In this document: positions 52,666-60,918 of the stretch, piece by piece
Layout of the letters: every line of letters starts with the position of its first letter
How positions within the stretch are numbered: position 1 is the first letter of the stretch
Assembly: GCF_934371575.1 (NCBI RefSeq)
Contig: NZ_CAKRNY010000014.1
Coordinates: forward strand, 16,284-80,283
DNA length: 64,000 bases
DNA from: an uncultured Blautia sp.
GTDB lineage: Bacteria; Bacillota; Clostridia; Lachnospirales; Lachnospiraceae
Reading direction: 5' to 3'
Notes under the pieces: model-generated
Told to the model about the DNA's origin: nothing
Database searches by the model: none
Seen by the model: the letters and a program-made list of their open reading frames with translations, nothing else
Position numbers and translations under genes: made by a program

Positions 52666-53799
52666 ATGAAAAAACAAAAAATACTGATTGCATTGTTTGT
52701 GGGAAGCCTGATTCTTCCAAACCTGATATGGGCAGGCTTTAGTGGACATTTTGATACAGAAAATAATGAAAACAGGGAACTGGCAGATTTTCCGCAGATA
52801 AGTCTGGCTTCAATGGGGAAATTTCCAGCGGAGTTTGAAGCGTTTTATAAGGATCACGTTCCGTTTAAAAATACATTGGTTAATCTCAGCCATTTTATTG
52901 ATACAGAGTTTTTTATGACTACCAAAATCGGAGATGTGGTAATCGGGGAAGACAACTGGCTGTTTTACCTGCCTTCAAAAGATGGGGAAAACGCCATGGC
53001 AGATTACCAGAAGACCAATGTGTACAGCCTGGAACAGAGCGCTGAGATCGCGGCGAAAATTGAGAAGGTGCGGGACTGGTTCCAGGAGAAGGGTGTGACA
53101 CAATTTCATTATTATGTAGCGCCAAGTAAGGAGACTGTTTATCCGGAATATATGCCGGATAAACCGGAAATTATTGGAACCGGGGATTCCAGGATGAAAA
53201 CCTTTGCCAGATATATGAAGGAAAATTCAGATGTGGAGTTTGACTTTCTGGGAGATTATCTGGAAAAATATTCTGAAAAGTACCAGCTTTTCCGTAAATA
53301 CGACACCCATATGAATAATCTGGGCGGTTATATTACAAATGAAAAAATCGTTCAGGATATGACAGGACAGTGTCTACCAATTGGTGCCATTGAGGTTATG
53401 ATGGGAACCAATCCATGCAGAGGAGATCTGTCCAGAATGATAGGCAGATATAAGGAACTGAATGATGACAGGGAGTATGGACTGGATCATTTTCACGATG
53501 GTGTACGCTACAGGGTAAAAAAAGAAATAAGTGAGGGCGGAGAAGAGATTCTGAAGGTGTTTAAGTCCAATTCGTCAAATGAGAAGACTTTGATGGTGAT
53601 AGGAGATTCTTTCCGGCTTCGCCTTGAGAAATATATGCCTTACCGTTATCAGAAAACAGTATTTGTGCGAATCGATGATTTTAAACAGGAGCTTCTGGAT
53701 AAGTATGCACCGGATGACGTGGTTGTGATTACAGTAGAACGTGACCAGAGATATATGGAGAATCTGGATAGTTATATTATACAGGATGAGAAACAATAG
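52666..53799 (+). CDS. AlgX/AlgJ-like SGNH acetyl-transfer protein (DHHW type)
   Basis: A 377-residue exported protein with an N-terminal membrane anchor (residues 5-23, ILIALFVGSLILPNLIWA). The SGNH-like triad is visible: DTHMNN near residue 212 (Asp and His) and the serine in GDSF near 311. Proteins of this group receive acetyl from an AlgI-type partner and attach it to a glycan outside the membrane, matching the MBOAT gene directly upstream. Its C-terminus is acidic. No clear GGAGG (ACGGACAG) lies before the ATG, so translation may be coupled. Confidence 0.87.
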   Translation: MKKQKILIALFVGSLILPNLIWAGFSGHFDTENNENRELADFPQISLASMGKFPAEFEAFYKDHVPFKNTLVNLSHFIDTEFFMTTKIGDVVIGEDNWLFYLPSKDGENAMADYQKTNVYSLEQSAEIAAKIEKVRDWFQEKGVTQFHYYVAPSKETVYPEYMPDKPEIIGTGDSRMKTFARYMKENSDVEFDFLGDYLEKYSEKYQLFRKYDTHMNNLGGYITNEKIVQDMTGQCLPIGAIEVMMGTNPCRGDLSRMIGRYKELNDDREYGLDHFHDGVRYRVKKEISEGGEEILKVFKSNSSNEKTLMVIGDSFRLRLEKYMPYRYQKTVFVRIDDFKQELLDKYAPDDVVVITVERDQRYMENLDSYIIQDEKQ

Positions 53800-53896
53800 A
53801 TGATATAATGAAAAAGCCAAAATGCTTCTGCAGGAATTTGGCAAATTATTGAGAAATTTTATTATATTTTAAAATATTCAGAATAAAATTCCCACA

Positions 53897-53925
53897 TTGA
53901 CAATAAGTGTGTCAAATGATATTCT
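53897..53925 (+). promoter_or_regulatory. Promoter of the secreted acidic protein gene
   Basis: TTGACA (53897-53902), 17 bases, TATTCT (53920-53925). TTGACA and TGTCAA (53910-53915) also form a small inverted repeat that a regulator could use. Confidence 0.75.
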
Positions 53926-53962
53926 GATATTAAAACGCAGGGATATTCCAAAGGAGGGTATT

Positions 53963-55624
53963 ATGAAGAGAAAAAAGATCACCGCAATTTTGTTAGCATC
54001 TCTCATGGGAATCAGCACAATGCCAGCTACTGCATGGGCAGCAGATTCTTATAAGGAAACAGAGAAGGCAGCAGTTGCCAAGGCAATTCAGGAATTTGGT
54101 GCTGATTACGCAGAAAGTCTTTCCCAGATGAATACCGAAGAGGTAAAGGGAAATGCAAAGATAAAGATCAGTCTGGATGACGGTGGAAAAGCAATCCTTG
54201 GAATGCTTTCTCCTGTGGATATCTCCTGGTTGTCTGATGCTTCTGTTAATGCCAATGTCGGTCTGAATGACGAGCTTATGACTGAGGCTATGGATGTAAA
54301 TGTAAATGGTACCAAGATCTGTACCGTGGAATACTACATGGATATGGAGAATTCCGAAATCTACATGAGAATCCCGGAGCTGAGCGAAGGTTATATTAAA
54401 ATGAACATGGACCAGATGACGCAGGAAGCTGTGGAAGAGGCAGATCAGGAGCTTGATTCTTCCTTTACCACAAGCATGGATATGGCAGATGCCATGAACA
54501 GCTATTTTTCCACGCTTGAGAACCTTCCGGAGGCAGATGTTCTTACTTCTGTTCTTACCAGATATGCAGATATCATTTTTGATAATGTTGCAGATGCTGA
54601 GAACCCGGGAACGCAGGAAGCTGTTGCTGGTGATGTAAGTCAGGAACTGACCGTTCTTGAGGGACAGGTTACACAGTCAGAGGCACTTCCAATGTTCCAG
54701 CAGATTATTGATACTGCGAAGACGGATGAGGAGCTGAAGGGACTGATCGAGACCTGGACAGCTGCCATGAACGATCCTGATTACACCTACGAGACATTCC
54801 TTGAAGCAATCGAGGACATGGAGAAGGAGCTGGATGTGGACGCTGATGAGACTGATGAATCCGGCTTTGTATTACGGGCGTGGGTTGATGCTGACGGAGA
54901 AGTGGTTGGACGTCAGTTCAGCGCAAAGGACGATGAGCAGGACGAAGATCTTTTCTCATATCTGTGCACTACAGACGGTGAGAAGAAAGGTTTCTCCTTA
55001 CAGGTTGGCTCTGGTGATGATGCATTTGGCCTTGAGGGAAGCGGTGTGATGAATGGCAATCTGTTAAATGGAACTTATACACTTTCCACTGGAGGAACAG
55101 ATGCTGTCACAATTGATGTTACAGATTATGATACAAAAGCACTTGCAGATGGAATCTGGAAAGGTACCTATACGATTTCCGGTGTACCTGTACAAATAGA
55201 GGATGGAAGCCCCTACGATCCATTTGGCGGAATGCAGCTGATCTTTACGGCTGACGGTGCAGATAAGGATAACATGGAGTGGAATCTTGCTATTGCTGCA
55301 AGCGGAGTTAATCTTGGTTCTGTTTCTCTGGCTGGCGGCAATGGCGGCGAGACACTTGCTGCAGTTGATGTTGCTTCTCTTACAGATGTTTATGATTTCA
55401 GTAATGATGATGAAATTGAGAAATATACAGCGTCCATGAATCTGGATGCTCTTACAGAAAATCTGACCAGCGCAGGAATGCCGGAGGGATGGCTGGATGA
55501 CCTGACAGCGGCTATGGATGGAGACAATATTGAAACCACAGAGACAGATGGTGTCGCTGAGTCTGAAGAGCAGACAGATATGGCAGGAGATACATTGGAC
55601 GACAGTGAGACACCTGCAGCTTAA
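53963..55624 (+). CDS. Secreted acidic protein of unknown function
   Basis: A 553-residue exported protein. A signal peptide (MKRKKITAILLASLMGISTM, cleavage after AWA near residue 29) precedes a strongly acidic mature chain rich in Asp, Glu, Thr and Met, with many short beta-like repeats such as LDGTYTLSTGG. Its C-terminal tail is low complexity (Glu, Thr, Asp). No LPxTG anchor or catalytic motif is seen. ATG 53963 follows AAGGAGG. It has its own promoter and terminator between two other surface-related genes. I do not recognise the family. Confidence 0.8.
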   Translation: MKRKKITAILLASLMGISTMPATAWAADSYKETEKAAVAKAIQEFGADYAESLSQMNTEEVKGNAKIKISLDDGGKAILGMLSPVDISWLSDASVNANVGLNDELMTEAMDVNVNGTKICTVEYYMDMENSEIYMRIPELSEGYIKMNMDQMTQEAVEEADQELDSSFTTSMDMADAMNSYFSTLENLPEADVLTSVLTRYADIIFDNVADAENPGTQEAVAGDVSQELTVLEGQVTQSEALPMFQQIIDTAKTDEELKGLIETWTAAMNDPDYTYETFLEAIEDMEKELDVDADETDESGFVLRAWVDADGEVVGRQFSAKDDEQDEDLFSYLCTTDGEKKGFSLQVGSGDDAFGLEGSGVMNGNLLNGTYTLSTGGTDAVTIDVTDYDTKALADGIWKGTYTISGVPVQIEDGSPYDPFGGMQLIFTADGADKDNMEWNLAIAASGVNLGSVSLAGGNGGETLAAVDVASLTDVYDFSNDDEIEKYTASMNLDALTENLTSAGMPEGWLDDLTAAMDGDNIETTETDGVAESEEQTDMAGDTLDDSETPAA

Positions 55625-55659
55625 TCGGTAATAGGAACGACCTACAGCGAGGCAAATAC

Positions 55660-55697
55660 AGCGGGGCAGACGAAGTAATTTGTCTGCCCCGCTTATT
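55660..55697 (+). terminator. Terminator after the secreted acidic protein gene
   Basis: AGCGGGGCAGAC and GTCTGCCCCGCT form a perfect 12-bp stem, followed by TATT. Confidence 0.8.
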
Positions 55698-55708
55698 CAA
55701 TGAGTCAA

Positions 55709-55803
55709 ATTCGTAGGGCGTAAGACCGGTTTACGAATACGTTCGGCAGTTGCAACGCAACTGACTTTCATATATGGATATGTCGCCGGTAGGCGACATA
55801 TCC
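55709..55803 (+). other. Series of three hairpins before the glycosidase gene
   Basis: ATTCGTA/TACGAAT (55709-55738), CAGTTGC/GCAACTG (55747-55762) and the strong GGATATGTCGCC-GGTA-GGCGACATATCC (55776-55803). The last lies directly before the ribosome site AGGGGG. This may be a structured leader or a dispersed repeat unit. Confidence 0.55.
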
Positions 55804-55820
55804 GTTTAGGGGGAAATGAT

Positions 55821-57104
55821 TTGAGAAAAAGAAGTTGGGGAGTTATCGGGGTGATTGTGCTGCTTTGCACCATGTGTGCGCTGCCGGTATCGGCCTCTTC
55901 TTATGTGAAAGCGTCTAATACCAAAGTGAGCACCACATCTAAGAAACATGGATGGGTGAAAAAAGGCAGGGACTATTATTATTACAACTCCAAAGGAAAG
56001 CTGCTGTGTGGAAAAATCAAGTACAAAGGAAATTACTATTACAGTACGAAAGATGGAAAACGTTTTACCGGCTGGCTGAAATCTGGCGGAAAGTTTTATT
56101 ATTATAACCGGAAAAACGGTATTATGTTCCGTAACAGATGGGCAACTGGGACCAAGTATAAGTATTATTTTAACAAGTCCGGTGCGGCAATTGCCAACAG
56201 CTGGCTGACTTATGGCGGAAAGCGTTATTACTTCCTGGCAAATTCCAGAATGGCAACCGGCTGGCAGAAGATTGGTAAATATCGTTATTATTTCAATAAG
56301 AAAACAGGCGCTTTGGCGAAAAATATGTGGGTGGGACGATATTATGTCAATAAGAACGGGCAGAGAACGGGAAGCCCGAGACCAGACGTGAAGGTGAACG
56401 ATTCCCATTATACATATAAAAGCAGCACTCTGAACATAGACCTGAAAAGAAAATATACCCATGGCATTCCTTACTGGGTAGCTGTGGTACAGACTTCAAA
56501 TGCCAGTCAGTTAAAATCGGCTTTGTCATATGGCACATATGGCGGAGCCCGGCAGACTACTTCCAGTGCAGTCTCCAGCAATGGGGGAGTCATCGGCATA
56601 AATGGAAGTGCATTTAGTTATCAGACGGGGAAACCATCACCTCTTGGTATGTGCATTAAAACTGGTGTGATTTATGGAAACTATCACACCAGTTACAGTG
56701 TAATGGCGGTGAAAAATGACGGCACCATTTACACTCCGAAGATGGGGCTTCTTGGGGATGCGCTTTTGAAAGCGGGAGTAAAGGATACCTACAATTTCGG
56801 ACCAGTTCTTATTAAGAACGGTAAGGCACAGCCGGCCTGGGATGAGACTGCCAAGTATTATCCCAGGACTGCTGTGGGAATGGTGAAGCCCGGCAAGTAT
56901 GTACTTCTTGTTACGGATACAGGCACTTATTCCGGATTGAATCACTGGGATCTTGTAAATATATTCAATGGGTACGGTTGTCAATATGCTTATAATCTGG
57001 ATGGCGGCGGTTCTGTAACTATGTATTACAATGGAAAAGTAATGAACCGGCTGATCAATAATTATGAGAGACCTTGTGGGGATTTTTTGTATTTTACTAA
57101 TTGA
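55821..57104 (+). CDS. Secreted wall-repeat / phosphodiester glycosidase protein
   Basis: A 427-residue exported protein. A signal peptide (about 1-26) is followed by Tyr/Gly/Lys-rich repeats of about 20-25 residues (about 38-190; DYYYYNSKGK, FYYYNRKNG, YRYYFNKKTG), similar to choline-binding/cell-wall-binding repeats. Then comes a NAGPA-type phosphodiester glycosidase domain (about 200-425; GVIGINGSAF, YAYNLDGGGSVTMYYNGK). It could trim a phosphodiester-linked sugar from a surface glycan. Start TTG 55821 has AGGGGG upstream; no ATG is near. Confidence 0.88.
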   Translation: MRKRSWGVIGVIVLLCTMCALPVSASSYVKASNTKVSTTSKKHGWVKKGRDYYYYNSKGKLLCGKIKYKGNYYYSTKDGKRFTGWLKSGGKFYYYNRKNGIMFRNRWATGTKYKYYFNKSGAAIANSWLTYGGKRYYFLANSRMATGWQKIGKYRYYFNKKTGALAKNMWVGRYYVNKNGQRTGSPRPDVKVNDSHYTYKSSTLNIDLKRKYTHGIPYWVAVVQTSNASQLKSALSYGTYGGARQTTSSAVSSNGGVIGINGSAFSYQTGKPSPLGMCIKTGVIYGNYHTSYSVMAVKNDGTIYTPKMGLLGDALLKAGVKDTYNFGPVLIKNGKAQPAWDETAKYYPRTAVGMVKPGKYVLLVTDTGTYSGLNHWDLVNIFNGYGCQYAYNLDGGGSVTMYYNGKVMNRLINNYERPCGDFLYFTN

Positions 57105-57112
57105 GAACGAGA

Positions 57113-57141
57113 GAGGACAGTATGGATGCTGTCCTCTTTTT
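57113..57141 (+). terminator. Terminator after the glycosidase gene
   Basis: GAGGACAG and CTGTCCTC form a stem followed by five T residues. Confidence 0.9.
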
Positions 57142-57161
57142 GCGCATATATTATTTTAAAC

Positions 57162-57218
57162 GTTACAGAAATATTGCAAGAACGGCGAATCCCAAAACTC
57201 CGCAAACCCTTATAAATC
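57162..57218 (+). repeat. 57-bp direct repeat, left copy (attachment-site-like)
   Basis: From GTTACAGAAATATT to CCCTTATAAATC; it matches 58615-58671 at 50 of 57 bases, including an identical GCAAACCCTTATAAATC end. The two copies bound the integrase remnant and the MNT/HEPN pair, as left and right attachment sites would. Confidence 0.8.
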
Positions 57219-57225
57219 TGGTCCT

Positions 57226-57624
57226 ATGTCAATGCTTGATAACCTTGTGAGTGTACTGCGTGAACACAGAAAGCGCCAGCTCGCGACAAGAATGCTTCTG
57301 GGTAATAAATGGAGACCAGAATCTGGCTTCGAGAATCTAGTGTTTACAGGCAGCTTTGGCAGGTGTATCTCTGAAACCGCATTATACGAGGACATGAAGA
57401 AAATCAGAACTCAGATTAGGGAGGATGGACATGTGTTTGGAGAACATACACCCCATTCATTGCGGCATACATTTGCAACACGCGGATTTGAGAAGGGAAT
57501 CCCACCCAAGGTTATGCAGGAAATCCTGGGGCATAAGTCCATTACAATGACTTTGGATATTTATTCACATGTGCTCCCAGACAAAAAGGCTGAGGAAATC
57601 AATAAGCTGGCGGCAATGTTTTAG
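57226..57624 (+). pseudogene. Tyrosine recombinase C-terminal fragment
   Basis: The frame encodes the C-terminal third of a phage/ICE-type integrase: HTPHSLRHTFATRGFEKG, ILGHKSITMTLDIYSH holding the HxxR, second His and catalytic Tyr. The N-terminal DNA-binding domain and the first catalytic arginine are missing. The break falls within a few bases of the left 57-bp repeat, and no ribosome site precedes the first ATG. So it is a remnant left by deletion between repeats, most likely not functional. Confidence 0.85.
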
Positions 57625-57674
57625 CAGAAGTGGTAAAATGATGTAAAACGGTGGAAATAGCACCATAATTCGGG

Positions 57675-57680
57675 TATAAT
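57675..57680 (+). promoter_or_regulatory. -10 box of the MNT/HEPN pair
   Basis: TATAAT in CGGGTATAATAA, with a weak TGGAAA 17 bases upstream, 80 bases before the MNT start. Confidence 0.45.
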
Positions 57681-57759
57681 AAAAGTAAGAAATGGGTTCT
57701 AGGGTTTATCAGCTGTTGGTAATACGGTTGATAGACGGTGCATTATGGGAGGTGACATT

Positions 57760-58101
57760 ATGCCAAAGCGTATGCAGAGCTTGATAGATCAGTATGTGGA
57801 GGAAATCAAGAGGATATACGGTTCGCATGTGAAGCAGATAATTTTATATGGTTCTTATGCTAGAGGCGATTTCAGACCGGATTCTGATGTTGATATTATG
57901 ATTTTGGTGGATATGTCTGATTTGGAATTGAAGGCATATGGACAGCAGCTTTCATATATGACTTATGATTTTAACATGGATCACGACCTTGATATAAAGC
58001 CGATAGCAAAAAGTGAAGCACATTTTAACAAGTGGATCGTGAACTATCCGTTCTATTCTAACATTCATAAAGAAGGAGTAGTGTTATATGGAGCAGCCTA
58101 A
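57760..58101 (+). CDS. MNT-type nucleotidyltransferase domain protein
   Basis: A 113-residue minimal nucleotidyltransferase. The catalytic GSYARGDFRPDSDVD motif (about residues 33-47) has Gly-Ser and the two Asp metal ligands. In MntA-type pairs this protein adds AMP to, and so silences, its HEPN partner. The start ATG 57760 follows GGAGG. Its end overlaps the HEPN gene by 14 bases, so the products are made together. The pair lies within the repeat-bounded island. Confidence 0.92.
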   Translation: MPKRMQSLIDQYVEEIKRIYGSHVKQIILYGSYARGDFRPDSDVDIMILVDMSDLELKAYGQQLSYMTYDFNMDHDLDIKPIAKSEAHFNKWIVNYPFYSNIHKEGVVLYGAA

Positions 58102-58513
58102 CCAGGAAATTGGCACCAGGAAAGACCTTGTCCTATATAGACTGGAGACCGCGAGAAATGATCTGAGATCGGCAAGAGCTTTGCTGGCAATAGAAGATTA
58201 CAAAGGTGCCAACAACAGGGCTTATTATTCAATCTTTCACGCAATCAATGCGGTGCACGCGGTCAGTGGGAAGGCTTATAAGCGTCATAAGGACGCTGTA
58301 GCCAATTTTAATAAAGACTATGTTCGGACTTCTATATTTCCCAGGGAAATGGGGCGGAAGATCGGGCAGGCAGAAGAGATTCGTCACGCCAGTGACTACG
58401 ACGATTTCTATATTGCAAGTAAAGAAGAATCCGAGAGGCAGATTTCTGTTGCTGATGAATTTATAATATTGGCAGAGAAATATTGTATGGAACAGCTTCA
58501 GGAGAAAAAGTAG
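58088..58513 (+). CDS. HEPN domain protein
   Basis: A 141-residue HEPN (PF05168-type) protein, the partner of the MNT protein. LVLYRLETARNDLRSARALL and NNRAYYSIFHAINAVHAV are the typical first helices. The RNase motif (Arg-x4-6-His) of toxic HEPN proteins is not clear: RHAS in EEIRHASDYDDF is near but not the standard spacing. So it could be a ribonuclease-type toxin or a non-catalytic partner. A terminator follows. Confidence 0.9.
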   Translation: MEQPNQEIGTRKDLVLYRLETARNDLRSARALLAIEDYKGANNRAYYSIFHAINAVHAVSGKAYKRHKDAVANFNKDYVRTSIFPREMGRKIGQAEEIRHASDYDDFYIASKEESERQISVADEFIILAEKYCMEQLQEKK

Positions 58514-58546
58514 TGGGGGCAGTTATAAAACTGTCCTCATTTTTTG
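58514..58546 (+). terminator. Terminator after HEPN gene
   Basis: GGGGCAGTT pairs with AACTGTCCTC, followed by six T residues. Confidence 0.85.
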
Positions 58547-58614
58547 TTATTTGGGAGAGCCAAGATTGGACAGAAAATAGAATCTTGGACATATTTTGGA
58601 CATATCCATCAAAA

Positions 58615-58671
58615 GTTACGGAAATATTACAAAAACGGTGAACCCCAAAAACCCGCAAACCCTTATAAATC
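58615..58671 (+). repeat. 57-bp direct repeat, right copy (attachment-site-like)
   Basis: From GTTACGGAAATATT to CCCTTATAAATC; second copy of the repeat at 57162-57218, with 7 mismatches. Confidence 0.8.
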
Positions 58672-58677
58672 CAAAGA

Positions 58678-58710
58678 GAAACACCCGGTAGGGGAGCTAC
58701 CGGGTGTTTC
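58678..58710. terminator. Strong hairpin after the island
   Basis: GAAACACCCGGTAG and CTACCGGGTGTTTC form a perfect 14-bp stem with a GGGAG loop. There is no T-run, so end-of-transcript function is uncertain. Confidence 0.5.
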
Positions 58711-58929
58711 GAGGGGAGTATAAATAATTAAATAAGGGGTTATGTAAAAAAATTTTTGAAGGGTAAATTCTTTTACAAAGCTAATTATAATATAAATTGG
58801 AAAAAAAATCAATATCATTTTGATGAATATTCCTTCTGCAATTGGTTACAATACACAAAGTAATCTGAAAACAGCTGTTGAATACGGAGTTAATTCCAGA
58901 CAGCAGCATTTAACAGGAGGAATACTCAA

Positions 58930-59100
58930 ATGGCAAAAAATTATGAGTCTGAAAACAGAAACAGTAAAAATTCTACAAACAGATCTTATGAAAATGAGAT
59001 GAATTCTCAGGATTGCAAGAACTCTTACACAAAAAACAGCAGCAAAAACAAGAGCCGCAATTCTTACGGATCAGAGGAAGATACTACTTCCAGATATTAA
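58930..59100 (+). CDS. Small Asn/Ser-rich protein
   Basis: A 56-residue hydrophilic protein, starting MAKNYESENRNSKNSTNRSY and ending DTTSRY; Asn, Ser, Lys and Tyr make up most of it, with one cysteine. AGGAGG stands 9 bases before the ATG and a hairpin follows the stop, so the gene looks real although short. Its composition recalls small spore-coat-type proteins, but this is only a guess. Confidence 0.6.
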   Translation: MAKNYESENRNSKNSTNRSYENEMNSQDCKNSYTKNSSKNKSRNSYGSEEDTTSRY

Positions 59101-59114
59101 AATATTTTAAGAAA

Positions 59115-59142
59115 GGGCGCAGGGTCTGTTGACTCTGCGCCC
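59115..59142 (+). terminator. Hairpin after the Asn/Ser-rich gene
   Basis: GGGCGCAG and CTGCGCCC form an 8-bp stem, with an inner GTC/GAC, followed by GTGTTG; a weak tail. Confidence 0.55.
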
Positions 59143-59190
59143 GTGTTGGGATAATGTATGCAGGAGGTTTTTGATGAGCAATGTGGGAAT

Positions 59191-59234
59191 GATTTTTCAG
59201 ACACGCTCTAGAGCCTGTTTCAAATACGCTCTAG
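59191..59234. repeat. REP-like arms, fourth site (two tandem arms)
   Basis: GATTTTTCAGACACGCTCTAG (59191-59211) is the left arm of the 8370 element in inverse, and AGCCTGTTTCAAATACGCTCTAG (59212-59234) the right arm, in the same direction as each other. The CTAG end overlaps the kdgK stop codon (TAG on the minus strand, 59231-59233). Confidence 0.7.
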
Positions 59235-60259
59235 CGCTGTACGCGTCCTGCACCGTCGCTTTCAATCATGGAAAGGACTTCTGATTCGGTGATGTAGTTT
59301 AGATCACCAGGAATTGTGTGCTTGATCGCAGCAGCGGCAAGACCAAATTCAAGTGCTTTTCTGCTTCCCATATCAGCAAGGATGCCATGAAGGAAACCAG
59401 ATGCAAAGGAATCTCCGCCGCCAACGCGGTCAACGATATGAAGCTTATAATCACGACCTTTATAGTAATCGTCTGCTGTGCAGACAGCACCTGACCAGCC
59501 ATTGTCGGAGGCACTGATGCTGTTGCGGAGGGTTGTGATCAGGTGTGTGAAATGATAGCGATTTAATACATTGCGCATATGTTTTTCATCTACGCAGATA
59601 TTATATTCACCATCGATAAAATCAATTCTATCTTCTGTATAGCCCAGACATTTTGCAGCATCACGGGCATTCCCAAAGCAGATATCGACATATTCCATCA
59701 TTTCAGAGAGCATTTTCTGCTTTCCTTCTATGTCAGAGGTCCATAATTTAGAACGATAATTCAGGTCAAAAGAAACAGTTACATGATGTTCTTTGGCCTT
59801 TTTTAATGCAGTAAAAGTAAGTTCTTTTGCTTCTTCGCTTAAAACAGGAGTGATGCCGGATACATGGAAAAGATCCGCATCTTTGAATATCTCATCAAAA
59901 TTAAATTCATCCGGAGCAGCTTTTGTGATTGAGGAATCTGCACGGTCATAAACAACACTGGAAGGACGAACGGAGGCACCGTTTTCAAGGAAATAGATTC
60001 CAAGACGTTTGCCGCCGCGGGCAATGTGGTCACAGTCAACATTTAAACTTCGAAGTGTGCTGATCGCAGCATCGCCAATGGCATTTTCCGGTATTTTGGA
60101 AAGAAAAACGGAATGATGACCATATTCGGCCAGAGATGCAGCAACGTTGGCTTCTGCACCACCATAATTGATCTCGAAATCACGTGCCTGGGCAAAGCGC
60201 TGATAGCCAGGAGGCGAGAGTCGCAGCATGATTTCACCTAAAGTTACAACTTTAGCCAT
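59231..60259 (-). CDS. kdgK: 2-keto-3-deoxygluconate kinase (PfkB family)
   Basis: A 342-residue PfkB sugar kinase that makes KDPG from 2-keto-3-deoxygluconate. NYGGAEANVAASLAEYG near residue 31 and the catalytic GGGDSFASGFLHG near 276 are family motifs. It lies 2 bases after eda, last in the uxaA-uxaB-eda-kdgK operon, which fixes the substrate. AGGGAGG lies before its ATG. Its stop codon comes from the end of a dispersed repeat. Confidence 0.95.
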   Translation of the reverse strand: MAKVVTLGEIMLRLSPPGYQRFAQARDFEINYGGAEANVAASLAEYGHHSVFLSKIPENAIGDAAISTLRSLNVDCDHIARGGKRLGIYFLENGASVRPSSVVYDRADSSITKAAPDEFNFDEIFKDADLFHVSGITPVLSEEAKELTFTALKKAKEHHVTVSFDLNYRSKLWTSDIEGKQKMLSEMMEYVDICFGNARDAAKCLGYTEDRIDFIDGEYNICVDEKHMRNVLNRYHFTHLITTLRNSISASDNGWSGAVCTADDYYKGRDYKLHIVDRVGGGDSFASGFLHGILADMGSRKALEFGLAAAAIKHTIPGDLNYITESEVLSMIESDGAGRVQR

Positions 60260-60261
60260 TT

Positions 60262-60903
60262 TTATACCTCCCTGACAGTATGGACAAGTTCGACAGCTTC
60301 TTTGGTAAGTGCTGTGATCTTGTCAAAATCTCCGGATTTAATGAGGCTGCCTTTGACCATCCAGCTTCCGCCGCATGCAAAGATCTTTTCATAGCGGAGA
60401 TAATCACAGAGAGTTGCTGCACTGATGCCGCCTGTAGGCATAAACTGCATCATATTATATGGAGCAGCCAGAGCTTTGATCATCGGAAGACCGCCTGAAG
60501 GTTCAGCCGGGAAAAACTTCACAAGACGAAGTCCAAGAGTATAAGCCTGAGCGAGTTCGCTTGGGGTTACAACTCCAGGAGTTACAGGAACACCTTTTTC
60601 CATACAGTAGCGGACAATTTCAGGATCAAGACCCGGAGTAACAATAAAACGTGCTCCGGCAGCTACTGCGCGGTCAACCTGTTCTTTTGTAAGAACAGTG
60701 CCGGCTCCCACGATCATTTCAGGATACTGGGAGGTCATAATGCGGATGGATTCTTCTGCGGCGTCGGTACGAAATGTTACTTCAGCGCAGGCAAGGCCAC
60801 CATCACAGAGAGCTTTTGCAAGAGGTGCAGCATCCTTGGCATCATCTAATACAACAACAGGAACAACACCGAATTTACCAAGTTTTTCTAAGGTTGTATT
60901 CAT
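60262..60903 (-). CDS. eda: KDPG/KHG aldolase
   Basis: A 213-residue class I aldolase that splits KDPG to pyruvate and glyceraldehyde-3-phosphate. The proton-relay Glu lies in CAEVTFRTD near residue 37, and the Schiff-base lysine in LVKFFPAEPSGG near residue 128. AGGAGAGT is before its ATG. It is 15 bases after uxaB and just before kdgK. Confidence 0.96.
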   Translation of the reverse strand: MNTTLEKLGKFGVVPVVVLDDAKDAAPLAKALCDGGLACAEVTFRTDAAEESIRIMTSQYPEMIVGAGTVLTKEQVDRAVAAGARFIVTPGLDPEIVRYCMEKGVPVTPGVVTPSELAQAYTLGLRLVKFFPAEPSGGLPMIKALAAPYNMMQFMPTGGISAATLCDYLRYEKIFACGGSWMVKGSLIKSGDFDKITALTKEAVELVHTVREV

Positions 60904-60918
60904 AATATAAACTCTCCT

